From contig CM059585.1 of the NCBI GenBank assembly GCA_030407085.1, positions 66,824,501-66,888,500 of the forward strand: DNA of 64,000 bases, in the 5' to 3' direction. Positions 21,481 to 31,981 of the stretch are shown here, piece after piece. The notes below the pieces were generated by a model. It had not been told where the DNA came from and searched no databases. It worked only from the letters and a program-made list of their open reading frames with translations. A program made the position numbers and the translations under genes. Each line of letters begins with the position of its first letter. Position 1 is the stretch's first letter. Origin of the DNA: Trichopria drosophilae (Eukaryota; Arthropoda; Insecta; Hymenoptera; Diapriidae).

Positions 21481-22398
21481 TACATAGTCTTTTCACAAAT
21501 TTATTATCGCCTCACATGTATGTCACTTGTCGTCACTACTGGAACTTTTTCTTCTTGTGGAGATTGAAGTAGTCGACTACGTTGTCCGGGCACTCTCTGC
21601 AGATTCATCCTCTCCCTGGTTGTTCCTGATCTGCTTCCTGGGTGCTGAAAAATAAAGCATCCACCAAGAATCACATTCTTTTTAAACATATATTGCAATA
21701 ACTAATTGAGGAACTAACCTGACTGTAACCTGGTGAAGCCGTCTTCTGGCACAATTCCTAAATGCCAAATGCTCAGATGATTCCTTCAGCTATTCAACGC
21801 TGAAGCAGCCAGATGTGCTGGTCTGTCAGGTTCTTCAACAAAAACATAACCCCAAATCACTACATTCCTATATCAAACAGAATCAAATGTAGATATATTT
21901 GCATACTTTTATGCGTATATACATTACCGTTTTTTTCTTTTTTTTTTAAATTTTATTGGTTTTTCACTACTTTATGTAGTATTTTTATTGATTTTTTATT
22001 TCAATTTTTTAAGATTGGGGTTAGGGGCTGTTTCGCCCCCTTATGCTTAATAAATAAATAAATAAAAAGTGCCTGGATAATATATTTAATTCAGAACTAA
22101 CCCGATAAGCATGTCGACGATAATGGGGTTGGCGGAGATCGTCCCCTGGGATGAATTGGAGCATTGTTATTGTCCCAGGTGAAGACAACGTAATCATGAG
22201 GGAGAGAGAGAGAGACCGGTAGGAAAATACATAGTAATAGCGCGAGTAATACGGATGACTGTGTGTGTCCCTATATGTGTCTCATCGTATCGCTAGGGGG
22301 TATAGTTTGTAGTGCATTCAGTAAATCACTGACGCGCTGTTGCCATTTTCTCAAGTAAACGTAAATTACTTGGACAGATATTCTGAACGTGGGTGTAC

Positions 22399-23210
22399 AT
22401 ATTATCCGCTCGTACAGCTTTCTGAGAATGTTTAACATATACAGTGGTCGGTGTGCGGATGGTTCATCCAAGGGTTAGAACCCTTGTACAGCAGCACCAA
22501 CCTTTGTCGCTTTCATTGCACCGGAAAGCATCCCTCTTTTAGACATGCGGTAAATATTTTCAGGAAGATACCTGGGACATCCAGCGCTGCGATCTTAATT
22601 GCCAGGCCGGGATTCCATCCATTCCCTGGGCTTTGCGGGCAGATATCCTCTTAGCAGCCATCCTCAATTCGGCTTCAGTGACAGCTGGTGGCTCAACTAC
22701 ACCATGTTCTGTCAACAGACCAGTACCGGTGGATCGTTCCTGATGTTCCGCGAACAGATAGTCCCTTACTCTGTGGAGGAAGTGTGGGCAAGATGGAGCA
22801 TTCATTCCCTCGGGCTTGATCTTCCTCATGACCGTTTTATACGGACGGCCCCAAGGGTCCCAGTCTACCTCCTCGCAGAATTCCTGCCAGCACTTTTTTT
22901 TCGCTATCTTAATGGCACCTTTAAGCTTCTTCTTCTTCTCTTCATAGGCCGCTGTTAGTTGTTGGTAATACGATTTATGAAGAGCTCTCTGGTGCAGCCT
23001 CCTGGCTCTAAGACACTCTCGCCGGATAGCTGCGATGTCCTTGTTCCACCAGTATACTAGCGGTCTGCCGCGAGGATTTGATTTTGCGGCCATGGAGACA
23101 TCGCAAGCCGATGATATGGCCTGGGAGAGGATTTGAGCCCTCTCTTCGGATCTTCCCTCCACACGGCACAGTGGTTGAGGGTAAGCTGGAGTACCTTAGC
23201 CATTGTATTT
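22399..23210 (-). pseudogene. R1-like ORF2: linker before RT and RT start
   Basis: The minus strand shows RGRPLVYWWNKDIAAIRREC, a basic stretch, KKCWQEFCEEVDWDPWGRPY and RISARKAQGMDGIPAW (RT start), then DEPSAHRPLYMLNILRKLYERII ending at the foldback. A MAKVLQLTLNH start near 23205 is the usual beginning of R1 ORF2, but endonuclease motifs are absent, so the domain is deleted. There are frame changes near 22560. Confidence 0.75.
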
Positions 23211-24560
23211 TTAGCCGCACAGTTCACTATTTTGTGGCCCTCTTTACCACATCGGAAGCACTGAGCAGACCGGTCGACTGAGCTCTTCCAGTTCGATGCC
23301 ATATGCCCGATCTCATGGCATCTGTAGCACCGAAGACGTATTTCTAGGAGCCGTACTCGGCAGTTCACCTAACCAACTCTCAGCCGTCTCGTCTCCAGTA
23401 GCTTCTCGGCTACTGAAGCGGGGAGTCTGACTATGGCCGCCTGAGTGCCCCAGTACGCGCCCCTAAGTTTGATGGACTTTGGGGTCACACTTTCCAGGCC
23501 GGTGGCAGAAGCGAGGGCGACTGCCACCTCATCCGTGGTTGTGGCCTCGACCAGGTCCGTGATCTTTATGCCTTCTATTTGGGTGAGCATCTGGATGAGA
23601 GCTGACCCGTTTAGGAGAGACGCGGCCTCGGATCGGAGCTCCTCCGTTGGTGATCCGTCCTTGCCCAGTTCCAGGAGGATCTTCCCTATCCTTCGTGCGC
23701 CGTATCCTCGTAACCCTTTCGCCCAATTTCTTGAGTCCGGGTACAGTTTTCATCTTTCGTAGGATGTCGACGTACGAGAGTCCTCCTGTCGCTTTAATCT
23801 TGATAACATCAGGACGGTGGGGTCTCGTCCCAGTCTTGTGTTCTTGATTGGGTCGCATGCCGACATTCTGTTTTGTCGCTTTGTTCCTATCTTCCCTTCC
23901 CCTTTTCACCACGGTTGTCCAGCCCTTGTCGTGCATTCGGGCTTGCTGCTGGTGATTTTTCACTGGTGACGAGGAAAAGTCTTTGTCCTCTGCCCCCTTT
24001 CTCACCTTTTTCTTCGCCGGCGTTGTTATCGGCGAAGGCTCTCTTCTCCCCGTGTACTCTTTACGGGACCCGCGAAAGAGAAGTGAGGTCTGACTAGCCC
24101 CATCTTTGCATTCGCATGCCGTCTTCGAAGGCCATGGGTTATGCCCCACCTCGGCATAATCCCTTGTTACCTTTCGCTTAGCTCTCGCCATATCCGTAAG
24201 CTCCTTATGAAGATTCTTTTTTTCAAGAATGAAGTCCATAAGGCCCTGAATTCTCTCCTCGAGGACCTGGAATTTTGCCGCCTCGGGGTCCTCCACTGCT
24301 GGTGGGTCCACCGCTATGCTGCTGGAAACTTTCTAAAAGTAGACCGCCAGGCAGCCCTCTCCGGTTTCAACCACCATACTGTCACTTGTAGTATTTGATG
24401 CTATAGGGGCCGAGTGACCAACCCCTGCAGCACTGCGGTTGCCTGATAACGACGCCGGAGAGCCCGCTTGCGCACTCGTATCCGACGCCGTTGCTGGGGA
24501 TCCGACCTCTTTCTGCCGCTGTACTGTTATCTTTGGTATATCATTCTGGGTTCCTTCCCC
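23060..24560 (-). pseudogene. R1-like ORF1 (gag) with CCHC knuckles
   Basis: A Ser/Ala-rich start (~24555) meets a stop near 24330, then continues from 24311 with a coiled-coil-like stretch and a basic linker containing GWTTVVKRGRE. TGGLSYVDILRKMK (~23790) follows. The frame shifts near 23600, then IKITDLVEATTTDEVAVAL and KLRGAYWGTQAAIVRLP appear. A stop near 23368 precedes CYRCHEIGHMASNW and CFRCGKEGHKIVNC, two CCHC-type knuckles (Cys to Trp change in the first). This is the usual R1-clade gag layout; it binds RNA. Confidence 0.8.
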
Positions 24561-24608
24561 TAGCTAGTTCTTTGGTTCGCATCAGATATTTTATTTCTGA
24601 ACATTTTT

Positions 24609-24726
24609 AAAATGTTCCAGACAAAAGTTGAAGGAATTTTTCCTGGCTATTTAATGGCGATATTGCATTTGACCTTGCAGGTTATTTCAAGGTCAACTTT
24701 GTTTTTTTAAATGGAAACCCCTATTT
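24609..24726 (+). repeat. Right copy of the ~120-bp direct repeat flanking the R1-like element
   Basis: It matches 17091-17222 from AAAATGTTCCAGACAAAAG to GGAAACCCCTA. Beyond it the sequence continues with related GGTCATCTCAAGGTCAAATG, so this copy may be part of a longer repeat that runs on to about 24870. Confidence 0.7.
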
Positions 24727-24867
24727 TTTTCTCACAGATTCGGAAAGAGCACAACATTTTACGTCCGAATATGATATGGTCGATTTTTCAGGCAAGGTCA
24801 TCTCAAGGTCAAATGTAAAACTCCCGAAACGGCAAATTAACTCAGCCGGAGTGCATTTTCGGGGAAA

Positions 24868-24888
24868 ATGTATATATATATATTTATT
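24868..24888. repeat. TA microsatellite
   Basis: An uninterrupted (TA) run at the edge of the repeat block. Confidence 0.8.
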
Positions 24889-24891
24889 GTG

Positions 24892-25620
24892 ACCCTTCCC
24901 CCCTCCTAAAAAAATAAAATTACAATTCAAACCTCCCAAAAAAATTGTCAAACACCGAACCCCAAAATTCCCGACCCGTCAGCGCCATTCGCAACCTATC
25001 GCTACCGAATTACCCGTCCATCCAATTCCCTGGGATCACAAAACCCTACGGAGCGAGAGATGTTAACGTGAGCGGGGCATGCCGAATTTATAAACGCGCC
25101 GTAAGGCGGCGGTGTGCCCGCTAGGCGCAGCCCCAAGAAAATTCGGCAAGGGAGAGGGCTTTTTTGGGCGGGCGCAACCAAAACTCGAAACCGAAATTCG
25201 ACGATAGAAAATGGCGGTCACGACCAACGAGGACAGGTTAACGAAACTACGACATACCTTACCGACACAATATCGCACACGAATGTACGATTAGCTTGTC
25301 CGATTTACGGACGAAACGAGAACGAGTTTACTACAAGAGAAGAATGTTGGGTTGCCCCTTAGGCGCCGAGAGCCGTTAACAAAATTGAATGCAAGATCGC
25401 AACACACCTCCACAGCGAGTGTCCTTATCCAATATCGTGAATTCCAGTTAACCCAGTTTTCTACCTTACCCGTACCTGGCGCGAGCGACGAACATGCCGA
25501 GTGGAGTATCTCGACTTGAACACTCCCGAACACACGCCGGGCTATTCCTGTGAGCCGAGATACGTCACGAGGTCGGTACGTGCACCGCGAATTCCCAGAT
25601 TCCTGAAATCTCCTGAACCT
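24892..25620 (+). promoter_or_regulatory. LTR-like promoter block A
   Basis: It starts TGTGACCC, has a GC-rich stretch and TTTATAAACGCGCC (~25087, TATA-like), then GGTGTGCCCGCTAG and CGGCAAGGGAGAGGGC. The same order occurs at 28416-28600. This resembles the promoter part of two related LTRs. I find no primer site, matching second LTR or coding region, so the call is tentative. Confidence 0.3.
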
Positions 25621-25639
25621 TCGGTTTTAAAAATTAAGT

Positions 25640-26356
25640 ATGAACGGCGAGCACTCGTGATTTAAATGACGATTAAGAATTTTACTTTATCATTATATCA
25701 AATCCCAAGTCGATAGCTAAAGTAGGTTTACGAACGCGGAGTGGTGCCCATAATTAAAATTATTTTCCTTGAATGATTCCAAGCAGGTTACCTATTGATG
25801 CTTCTGTTAGGTATTACCAAGTTCCCTTTGAATTACATTCAAAAGTGATATCCAGATTAACTAGTATTGAAATTATTATGAAATTTTAAGAGTCTACTTG
25901 CCCAAGGTCAAGAATGCTACCCGTCAATTGTTTTCTTTCAAATTAGTTTAAAATTCCTTCGAATTAGATTAAAAGACGATAGAAATATTAATACTTCGTA
26001 ATTATTAAGAACATTTACGAATCTTTCTGGACCAATGTCAAATGCGATATCCGTGAAATATTTTCTTTTAAGTTAGTTTAATTCCTTTTGAATTAAATTC
26101 AAGGGCGATAGCAATCTTAAGAAATTTCAAATTAATAAAAGTCAAAATAAATCCCGTTGGAAAAACGATAACCGTCTTAGAATTGAATTAGTCCCTTTGA
26201 AACTTGGAAGGCGATAGCCATTTTTAAACTTTAATCGCGGAAATCAAATTTAATATCTTTCAAACTTCTAAGGCGTTAACCATTTTATTATCTTATTGGA
26301 TTAAATCTCTTCGAAAACTTAGAAGGCGATAGCTAATTTTTAAAGATTCGTAATTA
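25640..26356. repeat. Degenerate tandem repeat with GGCGATAGC core
   Basis: Phrases close to AAGGCGATAGCAATCTTAA, GAATCTTTCTGGACCAATGTC-like and CCGTGAAATATTTTCTTT recur about every 120-150 bp. The series resumes at 32325-32500 on the far side of the Mutator-like element. No coding. Confidence 0.55.
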
Positions 26357-26539
26357 TTAAAACTTTCAATGGGTTACTGTACCTCCGCGGGCAAAAAAAA
26401 GTTTTGAAATTTTTTTTCGGTTCCCGTGTTTTTTTTTTTTTTTGATCCAAAACCCATTTTATTCGGCATAGGTTTAAATATATTTCGAACAAAACCAAGA
26501 GCAATTGCCCTGTGGTCGGTGCGACGCACAGTCGCTCTT

Positions 26540-26775
26540 TCAAGTGAAAGGTTCCTGATAGGGATCCATACTTGGAAGGGTGACTATGAAAAATAAAAAA
26601 ACTAACGTTGCGCCCGCTACGGCAAAGATAGCAGGCCGATTGCTGAGTGGGAGACACGGCTGCTTTACCATCAGAGGGTATACTCTGATGATAAAGTAGT
26701 TCGTCGACTGTATCTGTCTAGGTTTTCCGTAGTTTTCCCAGACCCCGTGCAAATGCGATACAGAGGGGTCAAGTC
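26540..26775 (-). repeat. Possible tRNA-like SINE head, unassigned
   Basis: The minus strand has CTCTGATGGTAAAGCAGCCG and GTCTCCCACTCAGCAATC, which resembles a tRNA-derived A-box region. CATCAGAGGGTATACTCTGATG (26671-26692) is a short palindrome. No B box is clear. Weak call. Confidence 0.25.
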
Positions 26776-26977
26776 GCTGGCAGGGGAACAAAGTTCGGAA
26801 AATCAAAATCCCGAAAGGCTAAAATTTCGATATTGCGTGAGTCCAAGGTATTTTAATTTGCTTCCTTTTTACCAAATTTTCAAAGACAAATTGAAGAAAC
26901 TCACTCTGGAGCCATGCTATATCGAAATTTTGGCCTTTCGGTGTCTTGATTTTCGGAACTTTGTTCCCCGGCCAAAT
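26776..26977. mobile_element. Hairpin MITE, ~200 bp
   Basis: The left arm from CAGGGGAACAAAGTTC at 26779 pairs with the right arm ending GAACTTTGTTCCCCGG near 26972. Pairing continues through CGAAAGGC and AAAATTTCGATAT, about 60 bp per arm with a few mismatches and a ~75-bp loop. Non-autonomous, family unknown. Confidence 0.65.
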
Positions 26978-26979
26978 TG

Positions 26980-27190
26980 CTCTACGGGGCGCAGTAATGG
27001 GGGGACTGGCTCTGGGTGGGTGATCCTTGTGTTTGTCTAAAAAAAAAAAGTATTGTCTTGTAATGTCTTTGAAAGTCTGTCCGACCAATCCACCCGAGAG
27101 CCGACCCGCGAATAGGCTAAAAAATGTCATTAAAGCGGGGGATAATTCCTTTCTATTTTTTCATTTTTACACTTTTGGATAGGTTTTAAG
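26980..27190 (+). repeat. 3' part of the SINE family seen at 53296 and 54083
   Basis: GGGGGGACTGGCTCTGGGTGGG (26999 on), CCACCCGAGAGCCGACCCGC and CATTAAAGCGGGGGATAATTCC match the 3' half of those SINEs in the same order. The tRNA-derived head is absent. Confidence 0.65.
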
Positions 27191-27471
27191 CAAAAATCGT
27201 GATTTTGGCAAAAAAAAATCAGCCATTTTGGATTCGTGAAAACAGTAAAAAAAAATTTAATGAAAAAAAACACGATAAGTTCTAGCTATATATGTGACGA
27301 AAGTGTGTGAAAAATTTCAAAAGGATCGATTCAATACATTTTGAGTTAGAGCGTCCACCGACTTTAAAAATGATATTTTGAAAAACAAGCGTTTAAAGTT
27401 TTAGATACATTTATATGTTCATGAAATGCAGATATTTTAATTAATTTTCGTTAATTACATAGAATCGTCGA

Positions 27472-28009
27472 TTCCCGGCCCATAATCTACTGTTCCTTTT
27501 CATAATCTATTCGTTCTTTTTTTGTAGTTCTTGCGGCACGTTCGTTAGCTGTGCGTATACGCTCCATGTCTTGTCGTCGTTGATATTCATGGGACCCACA
27601 TATATTCCCATTTTGTCCAAGAAAGCTACTAACGCATATCTTTCCTCGTTGAATCGCCTGGAAGTTTTTTTTGAGTAATTTTCCATATTAATCGATTTAA
27701 ACTCTCATTATTATTTTGAGTAAAACCCCCGAGATACTGTTGAAGAAACATAACGTTACTTAATTCGTCGTAAATTGGTTGTATGGCTTGTAAACCATCG
27801 TTTGGAAGTAGTTTATAATCGCGTTTGAATGCTGTTATCTCGTTCGCGGCCAAAGCTCGTTACCAAGCGCATCACGAGTCGGTGCCGCTCGGGCATTTGT
27901 CATACTGCGGATTCTCGTCCGAAGAGCTGTGATAGTAATACGTGGCCCATATTGCATTCTTCATGTTTTTCACGGAATCTGTATTTCGTCTGATAGCTAA
28001 ACCATAATA
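27472..28009 (-). pseudogene. Mutator-like transposase, C-terminal part
   Basis: The minus strand reads YYGLAIRRNTDSV (~28000), KNAIWATYYYHSSSDENPQY, KCPSGTDS, then AANEITAFKRDYKLL, IQPIYDELSNVMFL, GGFTQNNNESLNRLIWKI (~27720) and DKMGIYVGPHEYQRRQDMERI ending near 27472. TQNNNESLN followed by W is a strong signature of the Mutator-like transposase family of insects. The frame changes between the ORFs near 27860 and 27640. Upstream it is cut by the inverted-repeat element at 28014-30876. Confidence 0.7.
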
Positions 28010-28415
28010 TACGCCGTGTAGCGCCACCTATGACACCCCGTTTACTAGGTGATAAATGATGAAAAACTGAGCAGGAAGTTCCAAAATTGGATCTTAAGCT
28101 TAAAAATTGTTTGACGAGCCATCGACGTTTCGAAAGAAACCACCATTTTTGCAATAGCTCGATTTTTTTGAAGTTATATTAACTCGTGATGGTCTATATT
28201 GAAGGTATTTTCAAGCTCTACAATTCATCGTTGTCGCTAAAAAACGATTTTCGCGTCTAACTCTTTTTGCTATACATCTAACGTAATAATACAAAGGAAG
28301 AAGATGTAGTCGTTGAAAAAACGAACAATTTAACGCTTAACACGATGTGATTCGATAAAAATTTAAACCACGAGGAACCTTTTAATGTAATGACATTGGC
28401 GAAAATGAGTTTTGC

Positions 28416-28600
28416 GATGTGACCCCCGCCCCCGACTTCTTCGCCTCCGCCCGTCCGTCGTCGTCGCTCGTGGCCGCCTGCAAAAAACCGAACTTTTCCC
28501 CGAAGCGCGACAAATTTATAAGCGCTCCGCACGCGCTGGTGTGCCCGCTAGCTCAGCACCGAGTTTCCAGCTCGGCAAGTGAGAGGGCGGTATTCTTTGG
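28416..28600 (+). promoter_or_regulatory. LTR-like promoter block B
   Basis: TGTGACCCCCGCCCCCGAC, then AATTTATAAGCGCTCC (~28510), GGTGTGCCCGCTAGCTC and CTCGGCAAGTGAGAGGGC, in the same order as block A at 24892. The overlapping long GC-rich frame has no recognised domain. Tentative. Confidence 0.3.
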
Positions 28601-29870
28601 CGCAGAGGAACTACTACGCGACCACGGCCGACGAGGATGGTTCTTTACGTATATCGCGCCCCAAATTACGGACGCCAAGTTTCATACGCGATTACCCGAT
28701 ACGCGACGACACGCGATTCCCCGACGGAGAGCTCGACAGGGACTTTCCGAAGCGCGCTGCCTTGCGACGGACTCGGTCGGGACTTTCGCACGCGGTCGCG
28801 GCGCCCTGCGATGAACCCGTCGAGAAACCGTGCTTGTCCGATACTCACTCTCCCTCTCCAATAAGACACTACATTACCTACACGAATCTACACGAATCTC
28901 ATACCAAAACTACACTGAACGACGTTATCTGAACCACACGAAACTTTACCGACACCAACCAACTTGACAGATTATACCCCTTTACTGAAATATACTAAAC
29001 GCGAACAACTCACCCCAAGTACGCTACCCGAAACCCACTCGAACTTACCGCGTGAATTAACAAACCGATTAATTCCCGAATTCCCTAATCTACCTAACCA
29101 TCTAGACTTTCGATACTAAATTGACACGGATCACCCGGACGCTATTGCTTACCACGGACACTGCTATTCAAGTTAACACACTCATACTTATACGAAACAA
29201 CTTTAACGTCTCCGTAGAGACAGTTAGCATCACGTACAAAAACATAACAAAAACACGGCACTACCTTCCGGCAGTGAGAGATAGCCTTTGCCCCACAAAG
29301 ATTGCTCGTGAATCGGCAATCTAGGTAACTTAATCACGCGGAGGGCCCGGTCCAGTTAGCATCGCACGAATGGTCCTTTCGTTACCGACAAATCGGCTGG
29401 AGTATTACCCGAGAAAAACCTTCTTATTGCACAAAAAGTCCGCTCGTTAATTTGTAAGATAAGGCCGCCTCACAAGAGGGGCAAGATTCACTGTAACAGA
29501 GTGAAAATATGACCAAGAAGTTCAAGATACGATCGCTCACAAGAGCGATCCAGCGAACCAAAGTAAAACTAACGAGCTTGCGTTTTCGTTTATAAGAAGC
29601 TAAATTAAGAAGTTAAAATGTCGACCATGCTAATCAACGGCTCGGCAAGCCAGCTGGAGATCGCGTCGCGGACCGCGGATCGGAACCGGCGGCCATCTTG
29701 TCGGGGTCGCCGTGTGACGTCACAGAGCATCAAATTCTGCGGAATTTGCTTTTCACGCGTCGTATTTTCGTTTTCGTTACCATCTCTATTTTCGATTACC
29801 GGACACGCACTTTCGAAACGACAAAGATAACCACACTAGATTCGATCCTACGTTCGCCCGAACCGCTATC
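28600..29870. other. Non-coding interior of the nested element
   Basis: GC-balanced sequence rich in CG dinucleotides, unlike the AT-rich flanks. It contains a GATCGCTCACAAGAGCGATC hairpin near 29532. No reading frame shows a domain. It could be a long LTR or leader. Confidence 0.3.
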
Positions 29871-29872
29871 CT

Positions 29873-30075
29873 TCCGGCAGATTCTTAACATATATCATTC
29901 AAAAATTATTTCCATATTAAAAATTAGCGCTTCTTCGGAGCAGTCCCCCATATAATGACATTTCCCCCTGGATAAAAGTCTCCCGGCAGATTCTTAACAT
30001 GTACCATTCAAAAAGAGCAGAATGACGTCATCACCAAAATAAACACTAGCGCTTCTTCGGAGCAGTCCACCCTAT
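29873..30075 (+). repeat. Tandem duplication of ~100 bp
   Basis: CCGGCAGATTCTTAACAT and GCGCTTCTTCGGAGCAGTCC occur at 29873-29953 and again at 29983-30075 in the same order, with small differences between. Confidence 0.75.
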
Positions 30076-30463
30076 AAGGTGATGAGATCATTTCGGAAAT
30101 TGCACCCATTCGAAATATTAGCGGTTCTTGAAGTCCAGCCCTTAAGTTATCCCCGTAGTGAGTCTCGTGGCAGATAGGACTGTAACGTGTTTTGCCACGT
30201 TACAGCGAATATCAAAACGTTTTTCGTCAATTCTGCGACTTTAAAATACTCCCTGTGGGTTTAAGTTTTAGCGAATCGCTTCCGATTATAGATCAAATTT
30301 TTCGTTTTTTATGGCCTACAACTTTTTTATTGTGATATTTCATTAGCTATTCAGCGAAAAAGTTAGACGAGGAAAATCGGAAAAATTGGGATTTTTCACC
30401 CTTTTTATGGCTATAACAAGTGAAATATTCGATGTAGGTCAAAGAACCTCCAAGGTTAATTGC

Positions 30464-30758
30464 AGAGCTTAAAAATAACTTTAATATGAACTTTGACTGG
30501 TTAACGTAACTTCAAAAAGAACCGAGTTATTGCAGAAATAGTGATATTTTTTCGAAACTACAGCAGGCGCGGAAAACAGCGGTATTCTCAGAAAGGAAAG
30601 AGAATTCCTGTAAGCATGCACACACTTGTAATTACTAGAATGTCGCAAAGGGACTTTGTGTAGAGCTTAAAAATAACTTTAATATGAACTTTGACTGGTT
30701 AACGTAACTTCAAAAAGAACCGAGTTATTGCAAAAATAGTGATATTTTTTTCGAAACT
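30464..30758 (+). repeat. Direct duplication of the inner part of the right inverted end
   Basis: About 97 bp, from AGAGCTTAAAAATAACTTTA to GTGATATTTTTTCGAAACT, occur at 30464-30561 and 30662-30758 almost unchanged. The second copy belongs to the right end of the nested element; the first lies ~100 bp further in. Confidence 0.8.
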
Positions 30759-30884
30759 GCGATGGCTTGCCAATCAAATTTTAATCCTCAGATTCAATGT
30801 TGGAAGAGGAACTTCTGGTTCAGTTTATCAGCATTCACGTGCAGGAAAATGGGGCGTCATAGGTGGCGTTACACGGTAATAGTT

Positions 30885-31981
30885 AGTTTAGTCGATTATT
30901 TTTGCCTTGAGTTTGACTTTACCAGAAAGCGTTTTTTTCTCGATTAATTTTCCAACCGTATTTTTCACGACGTTGCGCAAGCATGTGCCCTTTCGATTTG
31001 GACGTGTGCATCACATTCGACTTTATGAATTTCAGTCTTCTCCATAAGGCTTGGCATTTTTTACACCGGTGTATGTTTTTGAATCGTATTGTATACCAGT
31101 TGAAATTTTTCTACTGTGCACTTGTACATTTCCACTATGGCGTTAACTTCCATATTTCCTGATTGCCCTATATGATTGCTGTCACATTTATTTCTTTCTA
31201 CATGTTCTTCATGCCGTTCTTCAAACTCGGAAGTGTTACTTTCTCGCCCAGAATTCACATTGTTTACAATAGGAACTTTTGACAACTAAGTCTATAACTT
31301 TTCCACTGTAGTATCCGATTAGTGAAACTACGCCATACACAGAAGTGTATCCTTGTGTTTTCCACGTACTCTCATCCGACATAATCACTTCCGACGTATT
31401 ATTTTCTTTTAGTGTTTCTTTCTTTGCTTCACTTGCAACATACTGAAAAAGCCCGTTTGCGACGTCTCGTACATTCTCAAGCATGCTGTCTACATACTGT
31501 TTATAGGAGTGATAAGTTAAAAAATTGCTCGCTATGTCCATTAATTCACAAAATTTGTTACATCCTGCAAATCCTAAGCCTAATATACGTATCACAAACA
31601 CAAATCTACAGTTGAATCATATTTTTGCCCGATTTTTGTACTTAACGGAATATATCTTGGCATTTTACATTTCACGCATTTCACTTCGATGTTGAAGCCA
31701 AGTCCTTCTTTGCCGCTTGTTTTACAATTGACTTCATTGTCACATGTTGCGCACCTCAATAAAGATGACATCGTCGAGAAAACTAATAAAAATTCAATGA
31801 TTTTATAATGTTTTGTCACGTCATCGAGCACGTTCGAGGTCTTCGAAAACGTTACTTTTTTCGCCGACGCACTCATCACTGATACATCGCTGATGTTTGT
31901 TTTTTGCGGGTTTTGCTTTTTTCGAGGTCTATCTAATCGAGCATTGGTGTTTTTTCGCCGTTCTCTCGTCACTTTCGGCAT
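30885..31981 (-). pseudogene. Mutator-like transposase, N-terminal part
   Basis: MPKVTRERRKNTN begins near 31981. A zinc-like CATCDNEV...CVKCKM follows, then after a frameshift near 31600 VIRILGLGFAGCNKFCELMD, SDESTWKTQGYTSVYGVVSL (first catalytic Asp, ~31380), GKVIDLVVKSSYCKQCEFW and, after another shift near 31260, FEERHEEHVERNKCDSNHIGQSG with GNMEV (~31140). This order is that of insect Mutator-like transposases. The second catalytic Asp motif is not found; the expected place near 31060 is disturbed. Confidence 0.7.

Larger units (their letters stand above)
19265..22398. mobile_element. Foldback (FB-like) element: 3.1-kb near-perfect palindrome
   Basis: The two 1.57-kb arms are reverse complements around a centre at about 20832. 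Matching positions include 19265/22398, 19966/21698 and 20097/21567, and all sum to the same centre. GTAC (or GTACA) borders both ends, giving a 4-5 bp target duplication, and element ends read CCCACGTTC...GAACGTGGG. Inner arms consist of 43-bp tandem repeats. Long inverted arms made of tandem repeats are the hallmark of FB-type foldback elements. I see no transposase. Confidence 0.85.
17223..24608 (-). mobile_element. R1-clade non-LTR retrotransposon, interrupted and internally deleted
   Basis: The order on the minus strand is gag (24560-23060), EN-RT linker and RT start (23162-22399), a foldback element (22398-19265), a short RT piece (19264-19158), a plus-strand Pao/BEL fragment (19157-18060), and the R1 C-terminal region (18050-17230). 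The endonuclease domain is nearly all missing, and the RT core including FADD is replaced by the Pao fragment. R1 elements are best known in 28S rDNA; no rDNA flanks this copy. Confidence 0.75.
28014..30876. mobile_element. 2.9-kb element with ~210-bp inverted ends, nested in the Mutator-like transposase
   Basis: The left end 28014-28219 (CCGTGTAGCGCCACCTATGAC) is the reverse complement of 30662-30876. The element splits NYY/YYGLAIRRN in the transposase; TAATA occurs at both borders. I see no transposase inside. The interior holds an LTR-like promoter block (28416 on) and short duplications. Class II type is inferred from the inverted ends. Confidence 0.7.

Noticed and set aside
23445..24398. 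Plus-strand ORFs of 66-105 residues
   Set aside because: Shadows of the minus-strand R1-like gag with CCHC knuckles.
28419..28932. Overlapping 117-131 residue ORFs on the plus strand
   Set aside because: CG-rich region with few stop codons, several overlapping frames and no domain; better explained as an LTR-like promoter block.
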